Source: Pseudomonas baetica
GTDB lineage: Bacteria > Pseudomonadota > Gammaproteobacteria > Pseudomonadales > Pseudomonadaceae
Reading direction: 5' to 3'
Assembly (NCBI RefSeq): GCF_019733355.1
Contig: NZ_JAIHLQ010000005.1
Span: 62,001 to 126,000 of the forward strand
Length of the DNA stretch: 64,000 nt
The position numbers and the translations under genes were made by a program. Every line of letters starts with the position of its first letter. Position 1 is the stretch's first letter. The notes under the pieces are model-generated. The model saw only the letters and a program-made list of their open reading frames with translations. It had not been told where the DNA came from and made no database searches. Below are positions 1 through 8,645 of the stretch, piece by piece.

Positions 1-365
1 CCTTCCATCATAACGATACGGGTTTGTGCAGCATTATCAGCCTTGCACGTAAGCACTGCCCGATCAGTCCGCTCGAGTTGTACGAGCACTTTGGTTATAT
101 CTTCTACGCCGCGAGTCACTTGAGCGAACTGTTCGCCCGCACCCTGCCCGTGAATCCGGCCAAATCCGAAAAACCGCACCTTTCACCACGAGAACTGGAG
201 GTTCTGCAATTGTCCGCCGGTGGAAAAACGGCTTATGAGATCTCGAAAATCCTCAGCTTGAGCGAACGCACCGTGAACTATCACGTGCAAAACGTGATCG
301 AGAAACTCAACGTCTGCAACAAGATTTCCGCCGTCATCGCGGCCGCCAGGGCCGGAATCATCTAA
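1..365 (+). CDS. LuxR-family transcriptional regulator, C-terminal part (5' end outside window)
   Basis: The reading frame is open from base 3, so the gene begins upstream of the window and only about 120 residues are visible. The last 65 residues form a GerE/LuxR helix-turn-helix: LSPRELEVL, then KTAYEISKILSLSERTVNYH as the recognition region, then a conserved VQNVIEKLNV segment. The residues before it (around ISLARKH and the LYEHFGYIFYAASHLSEL helix) look like the end of an autoinducer-binding domain, as in quorum-sensing LuxR proteins and LuxR solos. No luxI-type synthase is visible, so it may be an orphan receptor, but the sequence upstream is unseen. The subfamily (for example PsoR-like) cannot be settled from this fragment. 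Confidence 0.85.
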   Translation, partial: FHHNDTGLCSIISLARKHCPISPLELYEHFGYIFYAASHLSELFARTLPVNPAKSEKPHLSPRELEVLQLSAGGKTAYEISKILSLSERTVNYHVQNVIEKLNVCNKISAVIAAARAGII

Positions 366-542
366 AGCGTTGCCATGCATCCGGATTAAAACTTACGGGT
401 ATTTACGGAGAAAAAAACGTACCATTTGTGGCCTTTCTGAGTGATGACGTGAAGCTTTGTTGCGTTGTAGTTCACTTGATCGGTTCCGCCGCATGACACC
501 AGGGCTGCGGGATACCCGTTGATCACCCTGAGTCCCCGCCCC

Positions 543-1667
543 ATGCCTTTGCTCGATACGCCCTTCGCCCAACTCGACCTGATCCGCCAGCCCGAACAGC
601 AGAACGAACCACTGCAGGCTTTCGATGCGGCCGACGAATACTTGCTCAACCATCTGGCCGCACAGCAACCGACGGCCGACACCCGAGTCTTGGTGCTCAA
701 CGACAGCTTCGGCGCACTGGCCGCCAGCCTGCTGGGCAAGGTGCAAGTGACCAGCAGCGGTGATTCGTTTCTGGGTTTTCAAGGTCTGGAAAAAAACCTG
801 CTGCGCAACGGCCAAGCGTTCGATGCGATCTGCAGTATTCCGGCCAGCGAGCCTGTGGTCGGGCCCTTCGACCGCGTGCTGATCCGCGTACCTAAAACCC
901 TCGCCTTGCTCGAAGAACAACTCATTCGCCTGCAAGAGCAACTGGCACCCGGCGCTGAAGTGATCGCCGCGGCGATGGTCAAACATCTGCCACGCGCTGC
1001 CGGTGATCTGCTGGAACGTTACATCGGCCCGGTGCAAGCTTCACTGGCAGTGAAAAAAGCCCGATTGCTCATCGCCACACCAGAAGCAAAGACACCGGCG
1101 GTGTCGCCCTACCCATCGCGTTATCGTCTCGACACACCGTCTATCGAATTGCTCAACCACGCCAACGTGTTTTGTCGTGAAGGCCTGGACATCGGCACCC
1201 GCGCCTTTTTGCCGCATTTGCCCAAGAGTCTGGGTAGCGCACGGGTTGCCGATCTCGGCTGCGGCAACGGTGTTTTGGCGATAGCCAGTGCTTTGCAAAA
1301 CCCCGATGCGCAGTACACGCTGGTCGACGAGTCGTTCATGGCGGTGCAATCGGCCACCGAGAACTGGCGCGCCGCGTTGGGTGATCGCGACGTGATCGTG
1401 CGGGCCGGCGATGGCCTGGCCGGGCAGGAAGCACAATCGCTGGATGTGATCCTGTGCAATCCGCCGTTCCATCAGCAGCAAGTGGTGGGCGACTTCCTTG
1501 CCTGGCGCATGTTTCAGCAGGCTCGCGAAGCGCTGGTGGTCGGTGGTGCGCTGTACATCGTCGGCAACCGTCACTTGGGTTACCACAGCAAACTGGCGCG
1601 ACTTTTCCGGGGTGTCGAGCAGGTGGCGGCAACGCCGAAGTTCGTGATCCTCAAGGCCCGCAAGTAA
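543..1667 (+). CDS. rlmG: 23S rRNA (guanine-1835-N2)-methyltransferase RlmG
   Basis: SAM-dependent methyltransferase predicted to make m2G1835 in 23S rRNA of the large ribosomal subunit. The protein is 374 residues, the usual size, with an N-terminal degenerate methyltransferase-like half and a catalytic C-terminal half. The SAM-binding motif VADLGCGNGVLAIA lies near residue 235 and the NPPF catalytic motif (CNPPFHQQQ) near residue 305, as in RlmG/RsmC enzymes. I chose the ATG at 543 (MPLLDTPFAQ), which gives the typical family N-terminus. An in-frame TTG eight codons upstream is less likely. It is a single gene facing the convergent cio operon, with a shared terminator-like hairpin just beyond its stop. 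Confidence 0.93.
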   Translation: MPLLDTPFAQLDLIRQPEQQNEPLQAFDAADEYLLNHLAAQQPTADTRVLVLNDSFGALAASLLGKVQVTSSGDSFLGFQGLEKNLLRNGQAFDAICSIPASEPVVGPFDRVLIRVPKTLALLEEQLIRLQEQLAPGAEVIAAAMVKHLPRAAGDLLERYIGPVQASLAVKKARLLIATPEAKTPAVSPYPSRYRLDTPSIELLNHANVFCREGLDIGTRAFLPHLPKSLGSARVADLGCGNGVLAIASALQNPDAQYTLVDESFMAVQSATENWRAALGDRDVIVRAGDGLAGQEAQSLDVILCNPPFHQQQVVGDFLAWRMFQQAREALVVGGALYIVGNRHLGYHSKLARLFRGVEQVAATPKFVILKARK

Positions 1668-1683
1668 TTCGCAAGACAAAAAA

Positions 1684-1703
1684 AACCCTCCGTCAGGAGG
1701 GTT
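1684..1703 (-). terminator. Rho-independent terminator of the cio operon
   Basis: AACCCTCC-GTCA-GGAGGGTT is a perfect 8-bp stem with a four-base loop. Read on the minus strand it is followed by a run of T (complement of the A-run at 1677-1685), so it should end the minus-strand cioA-cioB-DUF2474 transcript. On the plus strand there is no T tract after the stem. Confidence 0.85.
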
Positions 1704-1739
1704 GCAAATCCGTACCCGAAGGCGCCGGGACGAAGTGAT

Positions 1740-1907
1740 TCAGTGAGTGGTCAGGCCTGCGGCGTTCATGAACATGCGCATCAGGCTGGCAACGATAAAC
1801 AGCGCACCGACACTGCCCACCCAGATCATGGCCAACCAGCCGAGCCGCTGCCATAGCGGTTTTTTTTCGGCCTCTTCAATGTCGTGCAGGGAATGTTTGC
1901 CGGGCAT
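1740..1907 (-). CDS. DUF2474 family small membrane protein (accessory of cyanide-insensitive oxidase)
   Basis: A 55-residue protein starting MPGKHSLHDIEEAEKKPLWQ and ending GLTTH. It has one hydrophobic helix (about residues 23-42, LAMIWVGSVGALFIVASL) after a charged N-terminus, the layout of DUF2474 proteins found immediately downstream of cioAB. By analogy with CydX of cytochrome bd it probably binds and stabilises the oxidase in the inner membrane, but that is inference. It is the last gene of the operon, 57 bases after the cioB stop and 37 bases before the terminator stem. It is easily missed because of its size. Confidence 0.8.
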   Translation of the reverse strand: MPGKHSLHDIEEAEKKPLWQRLGWLAMIWVGSVGALFIVASLMRMFMNAAGLTTH

Positions 1908-1964
1908 TGCTTCATCCTCCGATTGAGGGAGATGGCGCCGCTAGCGACGCCTTCGTGGTCACGA

Positions 1965-2972
1965 CTAGTGATAGCCGTCCTCATGAGTCACCTTGCCGCG
2001 GAACACGTAGTAGCTCCAGAAGGTGTAACCCAGGATGAACGGGATGATGAACAACGTACCCACCAGCATGAAACCCTGACTTTGCGGCGGTGCGGCGGCG
2101 TCCCAGATCGAGATCGACGGCGGCACGATGTTCGGCCACAGGCTGATGCCCAGTCCGCTGTAGCCGAGGAAGATCAGCACCAGGGTCAGCAGGAACGGCA
2201 TGTAATTGGCATTGCGTGCCACGGCGCGGATCAAGCCATACATCGTCACCAACACCAGAATCGGCACCGGCATGAACCAGAACAGGTTCGGCATGCTGAA
2301 CCAGCGTGTTGCGATTTCCGGGTGGGCCAGCGGCGTCCAGATACTGACGATACCGATCACGGCCAACAGCACGAAGGCCAGCGGCCGCGCCAGGTTGTGC
2401 ATCTGCTCTTGCAGCTTGCCTTCGGTCTTCATGATCAGCCAGGTGCAGCCGAGCAAGGCATAAGCAACCACCAACGCGGCACCGCAGAACAGCGTGAACG
2501 GCGTCAGCCAATCCAGTGAGCCACCGGCGAACTGCCGATTGACCACGGGCAGACCATCGATGAACGCACCGAGCGCCACGCCCTGGAAGAACGTCGCCGC
2601 CACCGAACCACCGATGAACGCCTTGTCCCAGAGATGACGTTTATCGTCCTTGGCCTTGAAGCGAAACTCGAACGCGACGCCACGGAAGATCAGACCGATC
2701 AGCATGAAAATCAGCGGCAGGTACAACGCCGACAGCACCACCGAATAGGCCAGCGGGAACGCGCCGAACAACGCCGCACCGCCCAGCACCAGCCAGGTTT
2801 CGTTACCGTCCCACACCGGGGCGACGGTGTTCATCATTACGTCACGGTCGGTCTTGCCCGGGATGAACGGGAAGAGAATCCCGATCCCCAGGTCGAAGCC
2901 GTCCATGACCACGTACATCATGATGCCGAAGATGATGATCACGGCCCAGATCAGCGGAAGATCAATACCCAT
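1965..2972 (-). CDS. cioB: Cytochrome bd-type (cyanide-insensitive) ubiquinol oxidase subunit II
   Basis: Membrane subunit II of the bd-type quinol oxidase, which pairs with CioA to pass electrons from ubiquinol to oxygen in the cytoplasmic membrane. The 335-residue protein has about eight hydrophobic helices and the CydB N-terminus (WAVIIIFGIMMYVVMDGFDL, residues 9-28). The conserved WDGNETWLVLGG motif is near residue 54. The ATG is three bases after the cioA stop, so the two are certainly cotranscribed. The short loops and the DUF2474 gene that follows fit the Pseudomonas CIO branch rather than enteric CydAB. Confidence 0.93.
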   Translation of the reverse strand: MGIDLPLIWAVIIIFGIMMYVVMDGFDLGIGILFPFIPGKTDRDVMMNTVAPVWDGNETWLVLGGAALFGAFPLAYSVVLSALYLPLIFMLIGLIFRGVAFEFRFKAKDDKRHLWDKAFIGGSVAATFFQGVALGAFIDGLPVVNRQFAGGSLDWLTPFTLFCGAALVVAYALLGCTWLIMKTEGKLQEQMHNLARPLAFVLLAVIGIVSIWTPLAHPEIATRWFSMPNLFWFMPVPILVLVTMYGLIRAVARNANYMPFLLTLVLIFLGYSGLGISLWPNIVPPSISIWDAAAPPQSQGFMLVGTLFIIPFILGYTFWSYYVFRGKVTHEDGYH

Positions 2973-2975
2973 GAT

Positions 2976-4418
2976 TCAAATCTCCTTGGTCAGGGTGGGG
3001 CTGTGGTCAGCCTCGGCGCCATCGTCGTCAGCAGCCGACAGCGGCCTGGCCGGCGTACGTTTCTGGCCAGGACCACCGTCGTTGGTTTCCTTGCCTTCGT
3101 CGGTTATCGGCCCCTTGCGCACCAGACGCATCATGTAGCCCAGACCTGTACCGAACAGCGCGAAATACACCACCACAAACATGATCAGCGTGATGCTCAT
3201 CTGCATGAAGCTGTGGTTGGAGGACGCATCCGTCGTGCGCATCAACCCGTAAACCACCCACGGTTGACGACCGATTTCCGTAGTGAACCAGCCTGCGAGG
3301 ATTGCGATCAGGCCGGATGGTCCCATCCACAACGCCAGGTACAGGAACGGCCGCGAGGTATACAGCGTGTCGCGTTTGCGCAGCCACAGACTCCACAAAC
3401 CGGTGAAGATCATCAGGAAGCCGAGGCCGACCATGACCCGGAACGACCAGAAGACAATGGTCGAGTTAGGCCGGTCTTCTGGCCGAAACTCCTTGAGCGC
3501 CGGCACCTGTTTGTCCAGCGAGTGGGTCAGGATCAGGCTGCCGAGGTACGGGATCTCAACGGCGAATTTGGTTTTCTCTTCTTTCATGTCGGGCCAGCCG
3601 AACAGAATCAGCGGCGTGGCTTCGTCACCCTTGTTTTCCCAATGACCTTCGATCGCAGCGATTTTCGCCGGCTGATGTTCCAGCGTGTTGAGGCCATGGA
3701 AGTCACCGATGACCGCTTGAATCGGCGCGACGATCAACGCCATCCACATCGCCATCGACAGCATGGTGCGGATGGCCGGGTTGTCTTTGCCGCGCAGCAA
3801 GTGCCAGGCCGCCGAGGAGCCGACGAAGAAAGCGGTTGCAACGAACGCCGCCGTGGCCATGTGCAATAGGCGATACGGGAACGAGGGGTTGAAGACAATC
3901 GCAAACCAGTCGGTCGGGATCACCTGACCGTTGACGATTTCAAAGCCCTGCGGGGTTTGCATCCAGCTATTGGAAGCGAGAATCCAGAAAGTTGAAATCA
4001 GCGTGCCGATGGCCACCATCACCGTGGAGAAGAAGTGCAGGCCACGTCCGACCTTGTTCCAGCCGAACAGCATCACCCCGAGGAAACCGGCCTCAAGGAA
4101 GAACGCCGTGAGCACCTCGTACGTCAGCAACGGCCCGGTGACAGCGCCAGCGAAATCAGAGAAGCGACTCCAGTTGGTACCGAATTGATAAGCCATGACC
4201 AACCCGGAGACCACACCCATGCCGAAGTTGACGGCAAATATCTTCGACCAGAAATGGTAAAGGTCACGGTAGGTGTCGTTATGGGTTTTGAGCCACAGGC
4301 CTTCGAGCACCGCCAGGTAACTCGCCAGCCCAATGGTGATGGCCGGGAACAGGATGTGGAACGAGACGGTGAACGCGAACTGAATTCGGGCGAGATCGAG
4401 TGCCTCTAAACCGAACAT
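2976..4418 (-). CDS. cioA: Cytochrome bd-type (cyanide-insensitive) ubiquinol oxidase subunit I
   Basis: Heme-carrying subunit I of the cyanide-insensitive terminal oxidase. The 480-residue protein starts MFGLEALDLARIQFAFTVSF, with the heme-ligand His just after (SFHILFPAITIG). The quinol-binding GRQPW motif sits in GWFTTEIGRQPWVVYG near residue 390. The Q loop is of the short type typical of Pseudomonas CIO and many non-enteric bd oxidases. I placed the start at 4418, where a GAGGAAG ribosome site precedes the ATG by five bases. A longer in-frame extension to 4466 lacks family similarity. An ANR-type box lies 165 bases upstream, fitting oxygen control of this operon. CIO lets cells respire while making or meeting cyanide. 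Confidence 0.94.
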   Translation of the reverse strand: MFGLEALDLARIQFAFTVSFHILFPAITIGLASYLAVLEGLWLKTHNDTYRDLYHFWSKIFAVNFGMGVVSGLVMAYQFGTNWSRFSDFAGAVTGPLLTYEVLTAFFLEAGFLGVMLFGWNKVGRGLHFFSTVMVAIGTLISTFWILASNSWMQTPQGFEIVNGQVIPTDWFAIVFNPSFPYRLLHMATAAFVATAFFVGSSAAWHLLRGKDNPAIRTMLSMAMWMALIVAPIQAVIGDFHGLNTLEHQPAKIAAIEGHWENKGDEATPLILFGWPDMKEEKTKFAVEIPYLGSLILTHSLDKQVPALKEFRPEDRPNSTIVFWSFRVMVGLGFLMIFTGLWSLWLRKRDTLYTSRPFLYLALWMGPSGLIAILAGWFTTEIGRQPWVVYGLMRTTDASSNHSFMQMSITLIMFVVVYFALFGTGLGYMMRLVRKGPITDEGKETNDGGPGQKRTPARPLSAADDDGAEADHSPTLTKEI

Positions 4419-4582
4419 AAGTCTTCCTCTGTCAGGTAATACCGGCTGTGGGGCTTGTGGCCCCAACGCCTACTGCCCCCACGGATATGGAGTGCGGCGA
4501 ATTCTGATTCGTTCTTTTTTAACAACCATCGCAACGCAGGGAGTCTGGCCAACGGGCCACCGGATCAATTCCGTTCAAGGTT

Positions 4583-4596
4583 TTGATCTGGATCAT
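4583..4596. promoter_or_regulatory. ANR/FNR-type box upstream of cioAB
   Basis: TTGAT-CTGG-ATCAT matches the ANR/FNR consensus TTGAT-N4-ATCAA at nine of ten fixed positions. It sits in the 397-base gap between cioA (165 bases away, minus strand) and the MFS gene at 4816 (220 bases away, plus strand). In P. aeruginosa ANR is known to repress cioAB at low oxygen, so cioAB is the likely target. I see no other clear element in this gap. Confidence 0.6.
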
Positions 4597-4815
4597 GCAA
4601 CGTTGAAAGAGTAGTCCCATTTTGAGCGAAGAACTGCGTGGTCGTTTGCCGCGTGACAAGTTGCCTCATCACCTTGGCAAAGCCCGGGCGGGGGGCTTGA
4701 TCCATGTCCCTGAAAGAAAATAGATGTCTGGCTAACTAAATTTCCCGCCCTAGCAACTTCCTGTTACAGACTGGTGATAATCTCGCGATTCCCCACCAGC
4801 CAGACCTGCCTTCAG

Positions 4816-6054
4816 ATGCCCAGCCAAGAGCCCCTGCTGTTACGTAGCCACCGCCCTTTCCTTGCGTTCTGGCTGGCCCGGATCTTTACCGCCAGCGGTT
4901 TTCAGATGCTCACCGTGGCCATTGGCTGGAACCTCTATCAATTGACCGGCAACGTGCTTGATCTGGGTCTGGTTGGCCTGGTCGAGTTCGCCCCGCGTGT
5001 GCTGTTCATGTTGCACACCGGACACGTCGCCGACCGCTATGACCGGCGTAAGGTCGCAGCGATCTGTCAGTCGCTGCAAGCGTTGATTGCGCTGGCGCTG
5101 GTAATTGGCAGCGCCACCGATCACGTCACCCGGGAAATGATCTTTATCCTCGCTTTTCTGCTCGGTGCCGCACGCTCGTTCGAGATGCCAACCACCCAGG
5201 CACTGCTGCCGAGCATCGTGCCCAGTGCGCTGTTCCCGCGAGCAGTGGCGGCGGCGCAATCGGCGCAACAATCCGCAACCATCGTCGCCCCGGCCCTTGG
5301 CGGCTTGCTCTATGCGTTCGGCAGCGTCTGGGTGTATGGCCCGACGGTGATTCTCTATGTGATTGCCTGCTCGCTGATGCTCAACCTGCCGGCACGACAA
5401 ACGCCCTTGAACAAAGGCAAAGCCACGCTGGATTCGCTGCTGGCGGGGATTCGCTTCATTCGCAGCCGTCCTGACATCCTCGGGGCGATATCGCTTGACC
5501 TGTTTGCGGTGTTGCTCGGTGGCGCCACGGCGCTGCTGCCGGTATTTGCCAAGGACATCTTGCTGACCGGCCCGTGGGGGCTGGGCTTGCTGCGCTCGGC
5601 GCCCGCCGTGGGCGCCTTGTTGATGTCGCTGTTCCTGGCCCGGTTTGCCGTGGAGCGCAACGTCGGCCGGGTGATGTTCACGGCGGTGGGCGTCTTCGGC
5701 GTCGCGACCATTGCCTTCGGCCTGTCGACCTCGTTCTGGTTCTCACTGGCGGTGTTGGTGGTGCTCGGCGCAGCGGACATGATCAGCATGGTGATCCGCG
5801 CGTCCTTCGTACAGCTGGAAACCCCGGACGAAATGCGCGGCCGGGTCAGCGCGGTCAACGGTCTGTTCATCGGCGCTTCAAACCAATTGGGCGAGTTCGA
5901 GTCCGGCATCACCGCCCACTGGTTCGGCACCGTGCCGGCGGTCGTCATGGGCGGGATCGGCACGCTCGTGGTGACCGGAACGTGGATCAAACTGTTCCCG
6001 ACCCTGGCCAAACGGGACCGGATGACGGAGCGGGTGGAAGAGGCGAAGGTTTAG
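4816..6054 (+). CDS. MFS transporter (EntS-like, DHA3 type)
   Basis: A 412-residue major facilitator protein with about twelve membrane helices. After a short N-terminus it begins RPFLAFWLARIFTASGFQML, and the loop between helices 2 and 3 carries the family basic motif GHVADRYDRRKVA near residue 77. A second copy-like motif (ARFAVERNVGRVM) starts the C-terminal half. This pattern, with MRGRVSAVNGLFIGASNQLGEFESG near the end, is that of EntS/DHA3-like exporters. The substrate is unknown and no siderophore genes are near. The ATG at 4816 (MPSQEPLLLRSHRPF) is preferred over an in-frame start 42 bases upstream. Confidence 0.85.
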   Translation: MPSQEPLLLRSHRPFLAFWLARIFTASGFQMLTVAIGWNLYQLTGNVLDLGLVGLVEFAPRVLFMLHTGHVADRYDRRKVAAICQSLQALIALALVIGSATDHVTREMIFILAFLLGAARSFEMPTTQALLPSIVPSALFPRAVAAAQSAQQSATIVAPALGGLLYAFGSVWVYGPTVILYVIACSLMLNLPARQTPLNKGKATLDSLLAGIRFIRSRPDILGAISLDLFAVLLGGATALLPVFAKDILLTGPWGLGLLRSAPAVGALLMSLFLARFAVERNVGRVMFTAVGVFGVATIAFGLSTSFWFSLAVLVVLGAADMISMVIRASFVQLETPDEMRGRVSAVNGLFIGASNQLGEFESGITAHWFGTVPAVVMGGIGTLVVTGTWIKLFPTLAKRDRMTERVEEAKV

Positions 6055-6066
6055 CGCTCGTCAAAC

Positions 6067-6612
6067 CTACAACTCCCCCGCCACTTTCGCCCGCAGCGCC
6101 TTGCCGCCAAGTTGTTCGACCAGTACCAAAGCAAACTCCAGCGCGGCACCAGAACCCTGGGCGGTGATGCAGTTGCCATCAACTACCACGGGTTGATCCA
6201 CAAACGTGCAGCCCGACAATTGATGACTGACGCCCGGCAGGCAAGTCATGCGTCGCTGACGCAAAACGCCGAAGGCTTGCAAGGCGACTGCCGGGCCTTC
6301 GGCGATAGCGGCGAACAAGCGCCCGGCGCTGGCCTGATCCTTGAGCAATTGCTGCAAAGGCTGGTGCGCCGCCAAATGCTGTGAACCCACGTCACCGCCG
6401 GGCAGGACGATCAGATCGAAAGTCTGCGCCAGCACATCGACCAGCATGCCGTCAGCCGTCAGGCGGGTGCCGCGCGCGCAGGTCAGCATGCGTCGTCCTT
6501 CGATGCTGGCCGCCACCACTTCGATGCCGGCGCGGCGCAGCACATCGATCAGGGTCACGCTTTGCAGGTCATCGATCCCCTCGGCGAGGGTAATCAGGGC
6601 TCTAAAGGTCAT
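6067..6612 (-). CDS. DJ-1/PfpI family protein lacking the nucleophile-elbow cysteine
   Basis: A 181-residue single-domain DJ-1/ThiJ-like protein starting MTFRALITLAEGIDDLQSVT. The conserved acidic residue of the family is present in AEGIDD (about residue 11). The nucleophile elbow, normally AICAAP, reads AAIAEGPAVAL here, so the reactive Cys is replaced by Ala. I checked this in the bases (ATC GCC GAA GGC CCG on the minus strand). The remaining cysteines (CARGTR, MTCLPG, SGCTF, GNCI) are not at the elbow. Classical glyoxalase or chaperone-type DJ-1 chemistry is therefore doubtful. It stands alone, 68 bases downstream of the gene at 6680. The ATG at 6612 was chosen because the longer frame upstream has no family similarity. 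Confidence 0.8.
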   Translation of the reverse strand: MTFRALITLAEGIDDLQSVTLIDVLRRAGIEVVAASIEGRRMLTCARGTRLTADGMLVDVLAQTFDLIVLPGGDVGSQHLAAHQPLQQLLKDQASAGRLFAAIAEGPAVALQAFGVLRQRRMTCLPGVSHQLSGCTFVDQPVVVDGNCITAQGSGAALEFALVLVEQLGGKALRAKVAGEL

Positions 6613-6679
6613 GGGCGATTTCCGCTGGGTGATCTTCAAAGCGTAGTCAGCTTTAGCCTGGCTCGTTTGGCCGTAGCCG

Positions 6680-7126
6680 TTACTTGATGTAAAGCTGCGT
6701 CGACATGCTGTTACCCGGCGCGTTGATCGAGGTGTTGCTGAAAGTGAAGATGCCGCTCTGCTTGCCCGCCAGATCAAAGATGTACAGATAGCCGACGGTT
6801 TTACGGCCGACCGTGCATTCGGTGAGATTGCCGGTCTCAAACGCGCAGACCGGGGTTCGCGTGCCATTCACTTCAAAACCGTCCAGCGCCACATGGGGCT
6901 CGCGACCGTAACCGACTTCCAGCACGTAAACCTTGATGTGCGGGCCTTGGTGGTCACAACGCGTTTGCTCCTGCCCCTCAGTGATGCCTTCAAAACCGCA
7001 CGGCGGTGATTCGACTTTCAGCACTTTCAACTGGGTCAGCGGCGGCGCCGAGGCCGCCCAGGCGCCAGGCATCCCGGTCATGAAAATCGCCATCAGTGCG
7101 AAAGCCTTCATCCAGCGCTTGTTCAT
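6680..7126 (-). CDS. Small secreted protein, possibly DUF4879/YolA-like
   Basis: A 148-residue protein with a clear signal peptide (Lys/Arg N-terminus, hydrophobic core ALMAIFMTGMPGAWA, cleavage after AWA near residue 24). The mature part is about 124 residues with four cysteines (in SPPCGFEG, TRCDHQG, PVCAFE, TECTVG), which could make two disulfides in the periplasm or outside. The pattern PPLTQLKVLKVESPPCGFEG resembles what I recall of DUF4879 (B. subtilis YolA-type) proteins, but I cannot confirm it here. No function can be stated. Confidence 0.65.
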   Translation of the reverse strand: MNKRWMKAFALMAIFMTGMPGAWAASAPPLTQLKVLKVESPPCGFEGITEGQEQTRCDHQGPHIKVYVLEVGYGREPHVALDGFEVNGTRTPVCAFETGNLTECTVGRKTVGYLYIFDLAGKQSGIFTFSNTSINAPGNSMSTQLYIK

Positions 7127-7349
7127 ACGATCCCTATCCCCCCAAAAATCAGCGCGCAGTATGGCGCACTTGCTCTCACGGCAAAACTTCGCCGACGATC
7201 GACACCAACAACCGCCATATTGCCCACGCTGCTGGTATGATGCGCGGCTTTTTCCGGCCCATCACAATTTTCCAGGCGCTTGCGACGGTCTGTGCTTTGC
7301 TGTTGAGGTCGATACATTCACGGCGCCATCCGCGCCACGGGGAGCAGAC

Positions 7350-8645
7350 ATGCTGGAAAGGCTGTTTCAACTCAAGGCACACAACACCAACGTGCGAACC
7401 GAGATTCTTGCGGGTATCACGACGTTCCTGGCCATGGCCTACATTCTGTTCGTCAACCCGAGCATTCTCGGCGAGACCGGCATGGACAAGGGTGCGGTAT
7501 TCGTCGCCACCTGTCTGGCCGCCGCGATCGGTTCGACGGTCATGGGCCTGATCGCCAACTACCCGATCGCTCTCGCACCGGGCATGGGCCTGAACGCCTT
7601 TTTCACCTACACCGTCGTGCTGCACATGGGCCATACCTGGCAAGTGGCACTGGGCGCGGTGTTCATTTCGGCCGTGCTGTTCTTTCTGCTGTCGATCTTC
7701 CGCATCCGTGAATGGATCATCAACAGCATCCCGCTGCCACTGCGCTCGGCGATTGCCGCCGGTATCGGCCTGTTCCTGGCGCTGATCGCCCTGCACAACG
7801 CCGGTATCGTGGTCAGCAACCCAGCGACCATGGTCGGCCTCGGTGACCTGAAACAACCGGCCCCGATTCTCGCCACCCTTGGTTTCGCCCTGATCGTCGC
7901 CCTTGAAGCCCTGAAAGTGCGCGGCGCGGTGCTGATCGGCATTCTGGCGGTCACCGTTGTCTCGATCGCCTTGGGCGTTACCGAGTTCGGCGGCGTGATC
8001 TCGATGCCGCCTTCGCTGGCCCCGACCTTCCTGCAACTGGACATCAAAGGCGCACTGGACATCGGTCTGGTCAGCGTGATTTTTGCTTTCCTGTTCGTCG
8101 ACCTGTTCGACAACTCTGGCACCTTGATCGGCGTCGCCAAACGCGCCGGCCTCATGGGCAAGGACGGCCACATGCCGAAAATGGGCCGTGCGCTGATCGC
8201 TGACAGCACCGCCGCCATGGCCGGTTCGCTGCTGGGCACCTCGACCACCACCAGTTACATCGAATCCGCTGCTGGCGTGAGTGCGGGCGGCCGCACCGGT
8301 CTGACTGCCGTCGTCGTCGCGATCCTGTTCCTGCTGGCGCTGTTCTTCTCGCCATTGGCGTCCAGCATTCCGGCATTCGCCACCGCACCCGCGCTGCTGT
8401 TCGTCGCCGTGTTGATGACTTCCGGTCTGGCGGAAATAGACTGGGAAGACATCACCGTTGCCGCCCCGGTCGTGGTGACCGCGCTGGCCATGCCGTTCAC
8501 CTACTCCATCGCCAACGGTATCGCGTTCGGCTTCATCGCCTGGACCGCGATCAAACTGCTGTCCGGGCGTGCCCGTGAGCTGAACCCGGCGCTGGTGATT
8601 TTGTCGATTCTGTTCGTGATCAAGTTGGGTTGGTTCAACGCATGA
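7350..8645 (+). CDS. NCS2-family purine (adenine/hypoxanthine) permease, AzgA-like
   Basis: Inner-membrane permease of 431 residues in the AzgA/PurP (YicO) branch of NCS2, which imports adenine, guanine or hypoxanthine with protons. Family hallmarks are [20 protein letters not shown] at the N-terminus with [20 protein letters not shown] after it, [20 protein letters not shown] near residue 250, and [19 protein letters not shown] near residue 296. A GGGGAGCAG ribosome site precedes the ATG at 7350. An in-frame frame runs much further upstream but has no similarity. Its stop overlaps the trmA start by four bases (ATGA at 8642), so the two are probably translationally coupled. The exact purine cannot be told from sequence. 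Confidence 0.9.
   Translation: MLERLFQLKAHNTNVRTEILAGITTFLAMAYILFVNPSILGETGMDKGAVFVATCLAAAIGSTVMGLIANYPIALAPGMGLNAFFTYTVVLHMGHTWQVALGAVFISAVLFFLLSIFRIREWIINSIPLPLRSAIAAGIGLFLALIALHNAGIVVSNPATMVGLGDLKQPAPILATLGFALIVALEALKVRGAVLIGILAVTVVSIALGVTEFGGVISMPPSLAPTFLQLDIKGALDIGLVSVIFAFLFVDLFDNSGTLIGVAKRAGLMGKDGHMPKMGRALIADSTAAMAGSLLGTSTTTSYIESAAGVSAGGRTGLTAVVVAILFLLALFFSPLASSIPAFATAPALLFVAVLMTSGLAEIDWEDITVAAPVVVTALAMPFTYSIANGIAFGFIAWTAIKLLSGRARELNPALVILSILFVIKLGWFNA

Noticed and set aside
2634..3869. Long plus-strand frame opposite cioA
   Set aside because: It is antisense to a confident cioA/cioB pair, with a His/Gln/Arg-rich composition typical of shadow frames in GC-rich DNA.
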